DNA from: Balanoglossus misakiensis | Lineage: Eukaryota; Hemichordata | Direction: 5' to 3' | NCBI GenBank assembly: GCA_040954595.2 | Contig: CM082584.2 | Coordinates: 10,044,001 to 10,108,000, forward strand | Length of the DNA: 64,000 nucleotides | Part shown: piece by piece, positions 1 to 13,866 of the stretch | How the letters are laid out: each line of letters starts with the position of its first letter | Numbering within the stretch: the first letter of the stretch is position 1 | Notes under the pieces: generated by a model | The model's input: only the letters and a program-made list of their open reading frames with translations | Database searches by the model: none | Told to the model about the DNA's origin: nothing | Translations under genes and position numbers: made by a program

Positions 1-160
1 CAAGGGGACAAACTCGAGGGACGTGTTTGAAGACGTCATCATAGTATCAAGTTTAAGCCCGAAAAAAAATGACCGAGATTAGGTGGCAATATGGAGGACG
101 TGTTTTGAGACGTCATCGTAGTATCAAGTTTAAGTGGTAAGAATGACCGAGATTTCATGT
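1..160 (+). repeat. Two-copy direct tandem repeat, ~77 bp unit
   Basis: GACGTGTTTGAAGACGTCAT (from 20) recurs as GACGTGTTTTGAGACGTCAT (from 97). The match continues through AGTATCAAGTTTAAG and ATGACCGAGATT. The left edge of the window may truncate a longer array. Confidence 0.8.
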
Positions 161-3100
161 ACATGGCCGTGGCAAATTCTGACTCGTTAGTTTGTCACTG
201 GACAGTTTTCAAGATATTCATTGCCATGCGTTTCAACGCAAATGCGGGTCAGAGAATGGGCACCACAGACGTAGTTTGCCCAGTTAAAATATCCCCTGAC
301 AACTAATAAGAGCCTAAAGCAGTCTGGGGTTAATAGTTCTTCATTCATCGGTAAGTTCCTACACTGACCTCTGTTTAATGCAGCAGTATTTCGCTCAGCC
401 CTCAATAGCCAAATGGACGCATGCAGAAATCGTATGAGAGTATGTGTATCTGTGTGAGTGATAAACTAGAAGATTGAAACAAAATCCATGTTGCTTCAGG
501 CCAAATAAAAAAAAGGAGAAATAGACTCTACCATGCAGGTATGTGTTTTCATTACAGGAGGTACTTTTTGCGATCTAGTGTAACTTCCATAGCACAAATC
601 AAGTAACACATCGCGGGCGTACGACACAATTCATGATGTCAAAGCCGCGAATTTAATAAAAATGCCAGCATGGCATGAATCTGTTTCAACAAGGAACATT
701 ATTAAATGCTGTAGTTTTTGTTCAAAGGAATATTGCAATCGTTGCTCTTTTTTTCAAAATTCGGGCAGCATGAACACCATCTTCCAGACAGGAGTGCAAT
801 AAATTAGCAACGTGAATACAACAGCACGCGTCACATCCCATCCACCAGGAAATCGGCTCCTTTTGATGACCCCATTTCCCGCGCAAAATCCTGGTCTGAA
901 ATGCAAACCATTTCAGGCCACGTTCTGATTGTATCGCAAACGTCATGCGAGAAGCTGTATCGATATCAATCCAATGTTCCCACTGGTTAATATCTAGTGT
1001 GACCCGAATGTAGGGCTTCCATACTTTCAAAATAGCCCATTTCGCCGTCCTGCTGTAGTAAACATGTTTGTTCGACAGCAATGAGTGAACATGCGCTGGA
1101 CGATAGTTTCTGTTCGTGGGTGGAAAAGGAGAACACACCTGTGTAAACCCAGGAAGACTCGAACGTGTATACGTGATACCAAGGAAGACAAGCGCCCACT
1201 TATACCTTGTCTTCGGTCAGAGCCAGTGGGACTTTGCATTATTAAGTTAGACAAGATGTGCTCTTGCCCGTGAGACATGCCTACGACCGGTGGGGACCGA
1301 CGTGGTCTGCTGCTTTTTGGTGTCGGTTGTGTTTTGTTGGCATGGAAACACCCATATATGAATTTCAATCACACTCATGTCGCTTTTCTGCCATTTGTTA
1401 TAGAAGATGTGAAGTCATTTTACGGCGAACGAATAAATCGTGATGTCAGAACCAAACTACGTATATATTATGCCTCGACGTACGATACTGGTACGGAATA
1501 ACCTTTCTGAAGGAGTTAATATCCGCGAAAGCAATACATTAACCCAGTGTGATTAATCGCCTTTTTTAAGGTTATGGCATATGTGTATTTAATGAACTTC
1601 TGTCAGAGCGGGGGCCATTTCCCCCATGTTACTCGCAGAATACAATCGGCTCATTTCTGTCTTTTTGTATGTCTTCCCGTAGATAACATTAAGTTCAGTG
1701 TCTGCGAAAAATTCCCCAAATGAGTTTCCTTTCCGCGAAAGGCAGTGCCAAACAACCCTTGTACTTTAATAAAATCTAGCCGCGCGTCATCACAAAGTCT
1801 AATATGGTCGTTTTCACAGTGGCGGGGAAAACTATCTCGCATTGATTGTGAGTTTTTTATGTCTGTTTCTAAAGGAAAGGCGTTAATAAAGACTAAATAA
1901 AAGAAGCGGGCACTACTAACAACGTCAAGATGCCTTGAAGTGAAAGGTTTCGACATGTATACGGTTAATTCAACAAGGAAGAAGGAATGAGTCGGTGAAT
2001 GGCAGAGGAGGAAATTACGGCGCAGCTGAAATCTGATATGCTGCAGAGAGGGAAAAAAGTGCGTGTGAAGTAATTCGCAGGGTGTATAGGAATAACAAGG
2101 TTAAATGTATCGGTTGCCAAAGTCAAGGTGTTCAAGACCACAGCTTTAGATTATTCTCTCTTAAAATTAAGTAAAAATCAAAGCCCAACGTTTTCAATGA
2201 GAGAGCCAAATAGTCTCAAAGTTTATTCAAACTAAATGATGTGCAAAGTATATGCCATTGTACAAAGCGGGGAAAATGCATAAGTTGAAAAGGCAGCGTC
2301 TGTTTGTCGGCACTTCATCTGGTCTTATCACCAAAATTACACTTGTTTCTCGTTAGTACCAGAAATGTTTACCGCGATAAGCTATCATCCGTACCATCTA
2401 ATACAAGCCTTAAAGGGACAATTTTCAATCACTGCTTCTGTCATTAGTTCTTGTTGACGTTGAATGTTGGATGGAAAGCCTTTCTTTGTCATTGAAATAT
2501 TGATCAAGGTGATCCATATGGCCTGTAAATTAAGCTGATAAAGACGGCGTGTCTTTAAGAATTGTCCCCCGTCAAAAGAAAGCAAATTCTTCGGCCATGA
2601 CCGTCAAAAAGATGTCGGCATCTTTAGATGGACGAACACGGAACAAGTATAATCATTTGTGGGGAAACGCAATAATGTAAACGTAAGATAGAACAAAATT
2701 CTCACTTTGCTCCAATGCATGACATGCCTGTGAGGTGTCCGTGAGAATATTAGATGTTTTGTCTAATCATCAGAACGTACACAGCATAAAAATAGAAGAG
2801 GGAATCCTGAAGCGTGTTTCATATTAGTCATCCGAGAATCAGAACAATAATTGAATCTAAACTTTGCAAACGGCTCGCTCTTCAAAATAAATGCGACACT
2901 ATCTGAAGTACAAATATCTACACAGAGAGGAGGTTCATTTCTTTCAATCCAATCACGGTGGATAAAGTTTCTCGGTTTTCTTGAAGCTTCAAATTTATTT
3001 CCGATTGTGTTTAAAATATACCTCACGGGTAACTTATTACAACATCTGTTCTTGGCTCGACATAACACTGCAGCTTAGAGTTAATTGGTCACGACATGTT

Positions 3101-5262
3101 TCACTGCTTCTTTTTGTAGTTTTAGGCACTTATTCAACTTCCAATTTATCAAACCGATTCTCACGCAATCTACACCGATTTAATTTACTGAAGCTATGCG
3201 CACGGAACGTCTGAATGTCAGCCGACGTTATTCCGGCAAAAGACTGTCGGTCTTCTCAAGAAATGCCGAGGATCAATTTTAATCATACGGCGCTAATGTG
3301 CCCACGAGCGCATATAATACTTAGTATTGAGCTGCTGTCTCCCTTTTGATGGTGGCAATCGGCTTCCCTCTCAAATATTGACATGGATACTCCCCCCAAA
3401 CAACAACAGAACCGGACAATCGTGCCTTCACGCTGTTAATTACGACTGTTAAGTCCCCTTTATGACTCCCATTGACTCAAATTCGAAGGCAATCATTCAC
3501 GAAGTGGAGTCGAGCCCGTTCCTTCATTTGCTAAGTCGAAACGCCGCATTGTAATCTCAGCAAGCTTTATTGATTGCTCTGACTCGGGAGTCCTGTTAAT
3601 CAATGTAATACGCGGATAACAATATTTCATCTCCTGATTGACGTTCTCGACAAATCCGATTACGCGGCAGCGGCGTACGGTACAACAGTCACGCATTCTG
3701 TTTTCGCGTACAAGTTATACCTTGTGGGTAAATTGTTGTGCAGGGTATCTGGCCACATAAACTCATTAGCCATTTATACTTCAACATTTATGGGCGATAA
3801 CGTTGTCCTCGCCGCACCACTTGAAGCTAAGCCCGTCAATCGGTCTCCCCGGTTTGACGTACTTTAGCTGAAATGACAAGTTGAATCCATCGGGTCCATC
3901 CGATGATGCACATCTCCATGTTGCTTGTCACATTAGTAAACAAACTCCTCACACATTTTGGGGAGGCTTTCATGCGATTTTTATCACCGAAGGCTGATAA
4001 TGCCCAGACCGTCCAAAAACCTGTCAAATATTTCCTTACAAATTGGCAATTTGAAGTGGCGCACAAAACGCGGTTGATGGAGGTCAGTGTAACAAAACCT
4101 GTTTCTATTATCTTGATGACAGTAAGGCCGGCAAACAACCAAGAATACATTGCTTGGTTTTTTCCCAAACAAAGCCAGCGGAACAGCCACAATCTACCAT
4201 GCATATCAAATTCGGCGCAGCCAGAACAGACGTCTTTGTTTGCACATCTTTTGCTGCTTATAAAGGAGAAACTGCCGTTTTTGTTATTATACACGACCTT
4301 CGCGCAACGTTTATCACAATATATCGACATATCTAGCCTTAATCCCTGAAGCGTGATATTTGCCGAATTCACAATACCCAATCATAGGGGAGTCATCTTG
4401 CAGTTTCTCAGGGTTGTTGGGCATAATTTCTGCATGTAAGGAGATTTTTTAATTATAGCTCATCCGCTAACGCTTCCTATACTCCGAGATTACAGTCATC
4501 TTGGGTTTCCACGCCTATCTGCCTCATAGATTATGGTTTAAGAAACAAACAAGCGTCAGTGCAGCTCAGCTGATCCAAAGCATGCTTGCCACTTGTTTAA
4601 AACGCATCGTCTTAATAATTTTCTTAAATTTACTGACATTCTTACTGCAAAAATTCGAAATGAAAGGACTGGATGAAAATTGACCTGCTCAGTAACATTT
4701 TTAAAATTAATATACTGATATACTCCAACATTATTGTGTACAACAAGTACTTTAAAAATCCCCTAATATGCAGGAAATTTACTTAAAAAGTGTATTTTCA
4801 TCAACAATTTAGTTCCTATTGTGAGAGTTTTTCCATTTCGTCGTAAATGAAATATCCACCAGAAATAAACTAATACTGACGAAATGGGTGAATCTATAAA
4901 GCCAACCAGTAGACATGTGATTGAAAATTGTTAATAATCATCGCGGCGAATTAGCGATCATCGACTACTTAAGAGATTTCCACAACTTCTTAAGATTTGG
5001 TATTTTATTAGATTTGGTGCATCTCAATTTCTCCATTTCCCGTATTTGAATAATAACTTCATAACGCGTCCACAGCATGTGGTAATAGTGATACAGTGAC
5101 GTCTCCACTAAAGCGTGTACAGCATCGGTAAGTAAGCACATGCTGGGTTTAAGAATCGCCGTAAAATTTAATCACAGTGAGTGAAACGTATGGTTCGGGT
5201 TTGCATGATGTATCATATACTCGTGACTTCAAAGAAAGCAGGCACGTAAAAAAAACAACCAA
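161..5262. other. Non-coding sequence, no gene supported
   Basis: The sequence is AT-rich. The most open part is 3836-4381, where overlapping frames stay open on both strands (181 codons minus, 148 plus). Neither product resembles a known family, and codon use is AT-rich, unlike the two real genes. A minus-strand frame of 138 codons at 722-1138 is also unrecognised. Confidence 0.4.
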
Positions 5263-5317
5263 GCGAGTGAGTGAGTTAATAAGTCAGAAAGTAAGTGAGC
5301 GAGTAAGTGAGTGAGTA
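5263..5317 (+). repeat. Imperfect GTGA/GAGT microsatellite
   Basis: Degenerate runs of GAGT/AAGT units (GAGTGAGTGAGT, AAGTGAGC, AAGTGAGTGAGT) extend over about 55 bp. Confidence 0.75.
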
Positions 5318-8300
5318 CTCATTAAACATACGTAACTTGGACAACATGAACAGACTGTTTTCTTTCACCGTTTCAACAGAAAAATGCTATTGCGCCCCGA
5401 TTTTCTTTGTTGGGGGTTATGTCTTTGCGTGTTAGAGTAGAAGTTAGCGGGAAATCCAATAAATCCGGTCTTCATATGCTCTACAAGATAAACACAAACG
5501 CTGGAGTGTTGAAATTTGTTCAACATGGCCAGTTCCCCCGTTTCCTGACAGCTTCTCCTTTGTGGCATACATACTTACATTTCTATGTCATAGTTTTTAT
5601 GTCTTTTGCTTTGATTTTTTCTATGGCACGTTCTTTATGTCTTTTGAAGGGTGTGGTTTACCGTAACGTGCCTGAGCGTACAGTAGAGGTTCTCCTGTCA
5701 CCCCATTACTGGGCCTTTAAAGCTGTTTTTTCGGATGAGATGGCCATTGAAAACCATCGGGTTTATGAAGATAGCATTGTGTAGCTTTACTTCACTGCGC
5801 CGCGCCTGTGATCCTTGAAAACGCCCGTACTGATGTAGGTGATCTTATCAAGAGACCGTTCGTGCAAGGGTTTGACTTTCGAGATGCGTTCCATTGTAAA
5901 TGATGATGATACAGTCACTTCAACATTTCCAGGAGTGGGCCCTAAATTGTGATGAATGTGGTTCTTCTGGTGTCTTCTGTTTATCACGGAACGTGATGTT
6001 ACATGTAGCTTTTTACGAGGGTAGGTTTTAGGCACATAAAACATCTTCACATTTGTTTGTCGTCGACAAGAATCGTCAGAATCAGTGGAATCGTCCACTG
6101 CGCGAGACGATTAATTATTCATACTTTGGATCACGTCCAACAAAATGCAAATGAAATCCACAGATGCCTGATGGCAGTCTCGCCTGTTGAGACACCGAGG
6201 TTATGATGCATCTGAATCAGCCGTCACGACAGAAATCTTCTTCTGCTGGCTTACTTTAAAAATTGAAAGCAAGTAATTATTAGCAACAATTTTTTTACAT
6301 GTGACCGCGTTTGTGACCAGTGCTTGTAGAGTAGGAATCATTAGAATACGTCCCCAGTCAGAGATTGAGTAAGCTCCTTTTGATCGGCAGAATCACCCAA
6401 GCAATGCAACGTATGTATTATGTACTCATACTCAACGTTCAATAATGGAATACAATGTGATCTCACACCTTTACAGCAAAAGCATGTAATTTCTTTTCTG
6501 GGATATTGGCTACATCGCAACTCATGATCGACACTGAATTCACTGACAGTGGCATATTCAGCCGCGTGGTTGAATTTCAATGTCTGTGTATCGAATCATA
6601 AACTACACCACAGTTATCCAACCTCTGGAAATACACTGTGGCCAAGCTGGCAACCTATGAAAAGGATATTTTGCATTTATGCAGGTTATTCGATGGTTTT
6701 GATTGTAAGAACAGTCACATATATTATTCCAAAGGGCAAGCCTGCATTGAAGACTTGTTGTTCAAAAGCCCAGGGCAAATGCAAGATATTGCTTCATGAC
6801 GTTAGCATATCCATCAGTCAGTAATACAAAAAGCAGCGCATTGGTATAGAGATACATGGTCTTCCACTGAATAAAACTAAAGGGAACCGATAATTCATAA
6901 GGCAAAAAAAAGACCATAAAGTGAAAATTTTCAGAATAAATTGTATATTTACTAATGGACACATGCGCAGCTCTTGTCAAAAGGTAAACAGTGTGCGCAA
7001 ACAAAACGTTCTGCACTGCAGGCAACCGCATAGCTGCTGTCAAGAACACTGTGACAAAGGCGATAAAGCTCTACCATTCGGATAGGTCACACACATCATT
7101 GTTGTGGAAATTTTGATGTTGAACAGACAAATACTGTCTGCATGATAACACTTCATATACGAACTCTGTATGTAGCGTTTGGCATTTGCTCTTGCATTGG
7201 GTGTGCATTTGAAGTTGGCTCAATTTTCTTCGATATGTTGATGTCACACATTATTAAGGTTGGTCTCATGAAGATGACATTAAGTTCAAGTGCCAATAAC
7301 TTATTTCCCAATTTAGTAAATGAACGATGATGAATAATTAACATGGAAACAAGCTGGATGCTTTGCAAAAGATGGGTCGCATAAAAAGTGTTGATCGTAT
7401 GCGGCTGACGCAGTATCTATCTTCATGCCAGACAGTGTTTGTTGAAATTGTGAAAATCAGGCGTGCGGAATCGGTAGCCATTAGTGGTATTTAGCTAATT
7501 TTCGCCTGTTTACTCCTTAAATTGTGAAATCGAGTGCGACGGCTGTGGTAGTCATTAGCGTTGCGTCTTCTCATTTCTGTTCGCCTTAATTGCGGAAATC
7601 AAGTGTGTCTGATTTGTCCGTCGTTAGGAGTTGCAATTGTGTCGCCATATTGCTGTTTATATTTTTTTCTGGAGTGTCTACGTGCGTTTCTGACGAGTCT
7701 ATGTTATCCGCGATACGGTTGCGAAAACATATCCCCCGCTCGAGAATGGAATGAGCCGTTTCGCGATTGTCATCAGCTGCGGCGAAAGGGAGATAGCGAG
7801 TCGAGAGCTGCGCATCCCTAGCTTCTGTCATCCATACTGGCTTTGATCGGCCGTCATCATCATGATCTGGCAGCAATATCTCACCGAGGCCTGAAGCTGA
7901 ATGCAGTCTGAACCAAAAGTCCCACCTGCACGAACACAAGGTAAGGGGCGGCGTATGACATCGCATTCTGGTTTCCTTTCTCAGAATCAGATAGCCCATC
8001 TTCCTGATCATGGCCACCAGAGGTAATGTAAACCAAACAAAATATAGAAAACCCATCGGCTACTTAAGTATGGAATCGTCATCTTAAAAAAGTTTGTTTT
8101 TTCTCACACGAAATACACGTACCCCTGAAACACACCGGACTTGTCTGCCGGCATAGGATCCTATAGTCTTTGTACGAAGGAGGGGGGGGGGAACACATAA
8201 TCTAATTGCCTGCCCGAGTGCGCACAATTAACGTCCACCAGCCATTTACTTGAAAGTCAATTTTCAAATTCAAGACATCCGCTAACCTTAATTGAAAAGT

Positions 8301-11300
8301 TCGTAAGTTCAATGACATTGACAACAAACGTTTTTCTATCTCTGCCGATGTTACTGTCTCAAGACAATACTGTCAAGCTACCCATCAAGATGTTTTAAGC
8401 TGTACTAAGAATTCTCTTCAAATATTAATGGCAGTAATTCCAGGAACAATGCGGCAAAACGACTTTCCTCGTATATTAATTGCGTTTTCACAGGGGAACG
8501 TTTAACGTCTATTTGCTTATCAATGAATAATGCAGGCGGGCAGATTTTTCGCCTCCTGGCATGGGAATACCTAACAACTTCGAGGAAAGTGTATAAATTT
8601 TTTGCAAGAAGTACATTTCCTTTCAATTGTTACACACTCTCCACTGGGCCGTTTCTGGTTAATAGCAGGCGATTCATACAATTAAGTAGAGTCACACCTC
8701 TTTGTCTCTGTGAGTAAGTTTGCCACAACGGAAATTTGATATAACAAAATCACCTCAAATTTTTTTTTATAAAACTGACGTGTGCTAACATCAGAAGTAA
8801 AGCACTGAAAATGCGGAATTGTGTTTTGTTTGCCTTTGATGTTTGCTTCGATAGACTAAAGCGTTTCACCATATGGTTTATATTTGACCAATTTTTCTGC
8901 TCGAACGCAGCCAATTTACAGAGACACATTATTATTTAATGGTATGAATGAACCAATCCCCACGCATCGTCTTCTACTGGGTATTCACTGCGGCATAGCC
9001 ATGAACACCGCATGGTCTTCAACGTAACATCCAAGTATCGGGTGACAAAGGGATATTGATCTAAATTGTGTGATCTAAATTCAACAATGTAAAACTTGGA
9101 CTACCTGGCCAGTACATGTATTTCTGAGTTAGTTGAGCGAACTTGATACTTCAATACTTCCTTTTGATGTATCTGATTGTTTTTTTAACCGCAATATTAA
9201 TATTCGCCATCCCAACAACAGGCTGTGCGTGTCAAATGTTCAACTTGAAATTCCGTTTTTAATCATTGTGAAGCGCACCACACTATTACACTGCCCCAAA
9301 AAAACAAATTACTTCTAAGCGGAGACGACTTTTAGTGAACAAAGTGGTAGTTTTTTAATTTGCATTATAAGAGAATATTTGAAAATGCAATTCCCTCGCC
9401 GCAATAGTGTGACCACTTGTGAACAGTATAGAGTAACCCATATTTGTTTATCGTGTCGTTAAGTGTGAATGATCACGAAAAAACAGTGAAAGTCATAGAA
9501 TTCTGTTTGCCGTCGCGTTGGTTAAGCAAGCGCGGGAATCTAAGAGCGTGGTTGTGTCTCGTCAACGGGACCCACTTTACATAATTGGATTCTCCACAAA
9601 TATCACGTAACCTCAGTCGGAACGTTTTTTTCCCTTCAAAATATGATTGATCGTCACGTGGTTTGAAAACGCTGTTTGTTGTTCCAACCCCAGCGCCGTG
9701 TCATTAACAAATTGATTTTTCAATTCATTAACTTTAAATACCGTTTATCTTATCCCCTTTGGTATCTTATAAAGACGTTGCTCATTTTGATTGACTGGGA
9801 TTCTCCTAATGCGGTGCTAAATGCGAATCAGTCACTGTGAAACTCTAACCAAGAGTAACGATTTCCATGGAAACGCTGAATGCCATATTATGACCTCAAG
9901 AGGGTTGCGTTGGCAACACGTGAAACATAAGATGTCCGCTTGATAAGGACAACGCGAGAAGTTTCTTTATGGATGAAATGCAATAACGTCCCTTGAATGC
10001 AGTAAAAAGGTAAAAACGCAATCTATCTACCAGAGGTAATCCTGGATATATGATATGAATTTTGCGAACGTTCGTCTTATTTTACAAAAGATGCGAGTCT
10101 CGTCAATTCCGATGGACAATATAACTTCATCGATGGATTCTTTATATTTAGAGTGCTTCTTTTCAAAGTCATTCATATTTCACAATGCAAAGGTCATTCG
10201 ATAAGATATTTTTTACTCTTTGTATAAGTGTTAACCGTTGGTATTAGTGGTGAACTCGGAGAACGAACGGTTGAATGTGCATCGGGCAGATTGAATTTGA
10301 AATGCACGGAAAAAACAAAGTGCTTGGAATTGTTGTTGGGTCTTTATGCTGCGGCGTGGATTTAAATAAAAGGAGAAGAAAACGCCCTAAGAAAATGTGG
10401 TAGAGGAAAGAATATGCACACTTAGCCAGCTCGTGAATGAATCCTCTGCCATTCATCAGACATCACAATTTCAGTCCTCAAAACTGTGGATTGGCTCGAG
10501 ATCGAAGCAGGAAGTTAAAAAGACCATCGCAATCAATGCAAAGGGTGCACACTTTAACGCAGCTCCTCTGAGACTCATTGAGAACGTGCGTCTACTCCAG
10601 TAGGGAACTATAGCTGTGCGTTCTTTTGATTATTGACAAATTTCTGCGGTGACTGCCGTCGCCCGTGAATCTGGCAGCCATAGCAACGCAGAGCAGCGCA
10701 TGGAAATCGCAATAGATGCGCTGAAAGGCTCCTTAGCGAGTTACCGATGCAAAAAGCGGGGAACTCAGAGCGTGGTATAGTGCATGAAATCCTTTTAACA
10801 GTTCTCGAAAAAAAATATCATTATCCCGCCAGAGAGAACACGACCGTCCAACAAAGACGTTGTATATAATTACACGCGCACCAAATGAAGCGCACAGCGA
10901 GGAATGTAACAAGATATTTTCAGCGAGAAATTGCCCATTTCTGCTTAAGCTTTTAATATTTAAACGTGCTGTGTTTGCCGGCAGGACAAAGACTGAGAAA
11001 CGCCCCTTTAAACATATATAAATATATGTAAATTAAGGATAATTGTATCTTTAATTTGTGTTCAGTAGATATACAAAGACAAAAATCTGCGCAAGTACAT
11101 TGGTGCATGTACTGACCTCTGCATTTACTGCCCTGTACATTTAGTATGTTATTGAAGATGTCGAGAATGCATTGGGCGTATTTCAATCGCGCAATAAATA
11201 TTTCAAAATCGCGCGACAGTTCTTCAGATAAGAAGATATCGATCGCTAGCTGTACATATATTGAACCTATCTTGAAAAATTAATCACCATTGCAACAAAG

Positions 11301-13810
11301 GAGTTTTGTCGAGTTAATCTACAACTGAAATTTTAAAAAAACTTTACTAGTAATATTTCATGAGCCTATATACATATGTCAGGGCCTGATTAGATACATT
11401 CAGTTAGAGTGAGCTGTGGCGTTATCATGGGCAGCCATGCGGCCAATATTTTATTTACACTGGGCAGGATGAAGTATCGACAAATTTAAAAAAAAAACGA
11501 AAGTGGCCACTGGGTTCTTGAGGTTTACACGTGCCCGTACCGTGTATTTATTTTACTAACAATGGAATTTTAACAGAGAAAAAAATCTGTTCCTTATATG
11601 TAATTACCTTATAGTTGTCGCTACTAAAAGAGTCCATAGTGTGAAATGGTTCAAGATAATGAGATGGAAATGCGTGTACGCGTCGGAAATGAGCTCCTCT
11701 CAGATGCCAAGTGCATTGTTACAACGTGTGAAAGTTTCACAAAGCGTTGGCAAAAAGCCTGTGACTGCCACACACGATTGGATAATAGCACATGGGCGTT
11801 AATAAATGTGTGTCTATTAACACTTAACCTTACCATATGTTTTAAAGGCTAACGGAAACTTGAACGGTATGCTCTAGAAATCGGTCGGGGGAAACTGTTC
11901 AGCGACGTCTATTCAGGCCGAGTACTGTGCAATTGTAAAGGTTTAGTTTACACAACAACTGTCGGTATCGAACGCCAACTGTTAATACAACGAATATGTA
12001 TGCATGGATAAACGTGTGCGGCACATGCAGTCAATTTGACATATCTGTCATCGTATATACAAACACTGGACAAAGCAGTGCACTTTTTTATAATCGATAG
12101 ATGGCTGTTCTTTTCGGTCGACATCTCACACAGAATAGGTGCAGGCCACAAAACCAGTCTGGTGTGATCAGAGATGGAATCTTTTTGAATACAGGCAGAT
12201 TGTACCCTCCCACGTCAAACCTGATGTAGGTTTATCCGTACATTTACACTAGGAATATTCTTTCTTGTATGATTATCATAATGACCACAAATTGCCCAGA
12301 AAGCTGAAACGCTCAGTCCAAAATGGCACTAGCACAGCACTAGAGAAAGCCAATCTCAATTTGGCTTCAATTTGAGGGGTTTCGGGATAGTTTTACTAAA
12401 CCGACAGATGTTACCTGAAAGTAGTGGTACATGATTTATGCTTTAAAATGAAAGTCTGAGATGGAACAATTTTAACAGGACCTTCTGGGAATACCCTCCA
12501 CAAACTAGCAACAGTTCGGTTGTTGTTCGGTTTTTCAGTCTGTCTGAGTATTTTAACACGTACAAGGCAGATTTTTAATCCGTCCAATCCACAATGCTTT
12601 GCAACCAGCCATAAACATATGTCGAACCCGTTTACAAATTAAGAGAATGTATTTCATTCACCTCTTCGGGGAATGTTGCATTGTGTATATGCTGATGGAA
12701 ATTATTGCTTCTGACAAGAAAAGGCGATAGCTATCAAAATGTAAAAGTATCGCACGGCTTGACAAAACGTTGACCTGTAGAAGCAGGAAATTGTCGATAT
12801 TTTTATAACATAGATAAGAAGAGAGACTGAATGGTAGGCGCGAAAGCATTGTCACCCAAGGCCAGATCGGACAAATGTTACACAATTCTGTTTTTCACTG
12901 CAATTATGACAGACTGGTTGACAAATCACTGGCGGCATATGTTTTTATGTCTCTTGTATCAGCGATTTTTTTCAAAGTGAATCGGATGTAACTGGCATGT
13001 GACGGTACTTTGAAGTTGGGCCCCGTGGCACTGTTGGCGCACTATATTTTCACGAAAATCATTGGCTAGATCTCAACTTTCCATGGTAACTTTTTGATTG
13101 ATAAAATATGCGAAATAAGTACATACGAACCGTACATACATACTCGCTTGCACCAATTGGTGGCATGAATTATGTTTACATGTATATTACAAAATACTTC
13201 ATCAAGTAGGTCAGGTTACATATGTTGCATATATTGAACTCCTCGCTCAGGTGTTAAAGCAAAGAATATAAGGCAATCAACAGGTATTGTCTCGTCGGTA
13301 ATTGCGATGTACATTGTGGTTAACTACGAGTTTCCGATTACAACATTCCCATTGTCAGCGACCGGAAGTAGTTTTTTTCCCGATGTACCTTTCACACAAT
13401 GCGAATAGCCAAATGATTTTTTTTGCTGAGAATTGAAAGCCTGATGTCAATAGCTTTAAGTGTTGTTTCAGACCATAATTGCGTATTCAACACTTGTCTT
13501 GTGTTTAATACTTTGCTCTCAATAAAAAAGCTGTCAGAAGAAATATTAACTGTGGCTTACTACGCCTGTATTTACAATATAATTTAAGCAAACGCAAAAA
13601 GCACATTACACTGTTTGTTTGATGGTTGCTAAGATACACATCACGTAGCCAGGGTCAAGAGAGGTGACGTGATTAAAAGCAAATAAAGTTAACCTAAAAA
13701 GGAATGGAGTGTGCCAAAGCATGGGCCATGAAGCTAATAGATTTTAAGGAGATTTTAAGATGTATGATATGAATGGGTGAAGGAACGCACAAACGCATGA
13801 ATTAACGAAA
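5318..13810. other. Non-coding sequence, no gene supported
   Basis: The stretch is mostly AT-rich with a G10 run at 8182-8191. The longest frame is 156 codons on the minus strand (7586-8056); its product has no recognisable domain. CAAG|GTAAGG at about 7,940 on the plus strand is a donor-like site without a supported exon. Confidence 0.4.
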
Positions 13811-13866
13811 GAATGAATGAATGAATGAATGAATGAATGGATGGATGGATGGAAGGTTGGTTGGTT
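13811..13866 (+). repeat. Compound microsatellite (GAAT)n(GGAT)n
   Basis: About seven GAAT units pass into three to four GGAT units, then short TTGG repeats. Confidence 0.95.

Noticed and set aside
7586-8056. 156-codon minus-strand frame
   Set aside because: It has no known domain, mixed codon use and no splice or promoter context; its length is compatible with chance in 64 kb.
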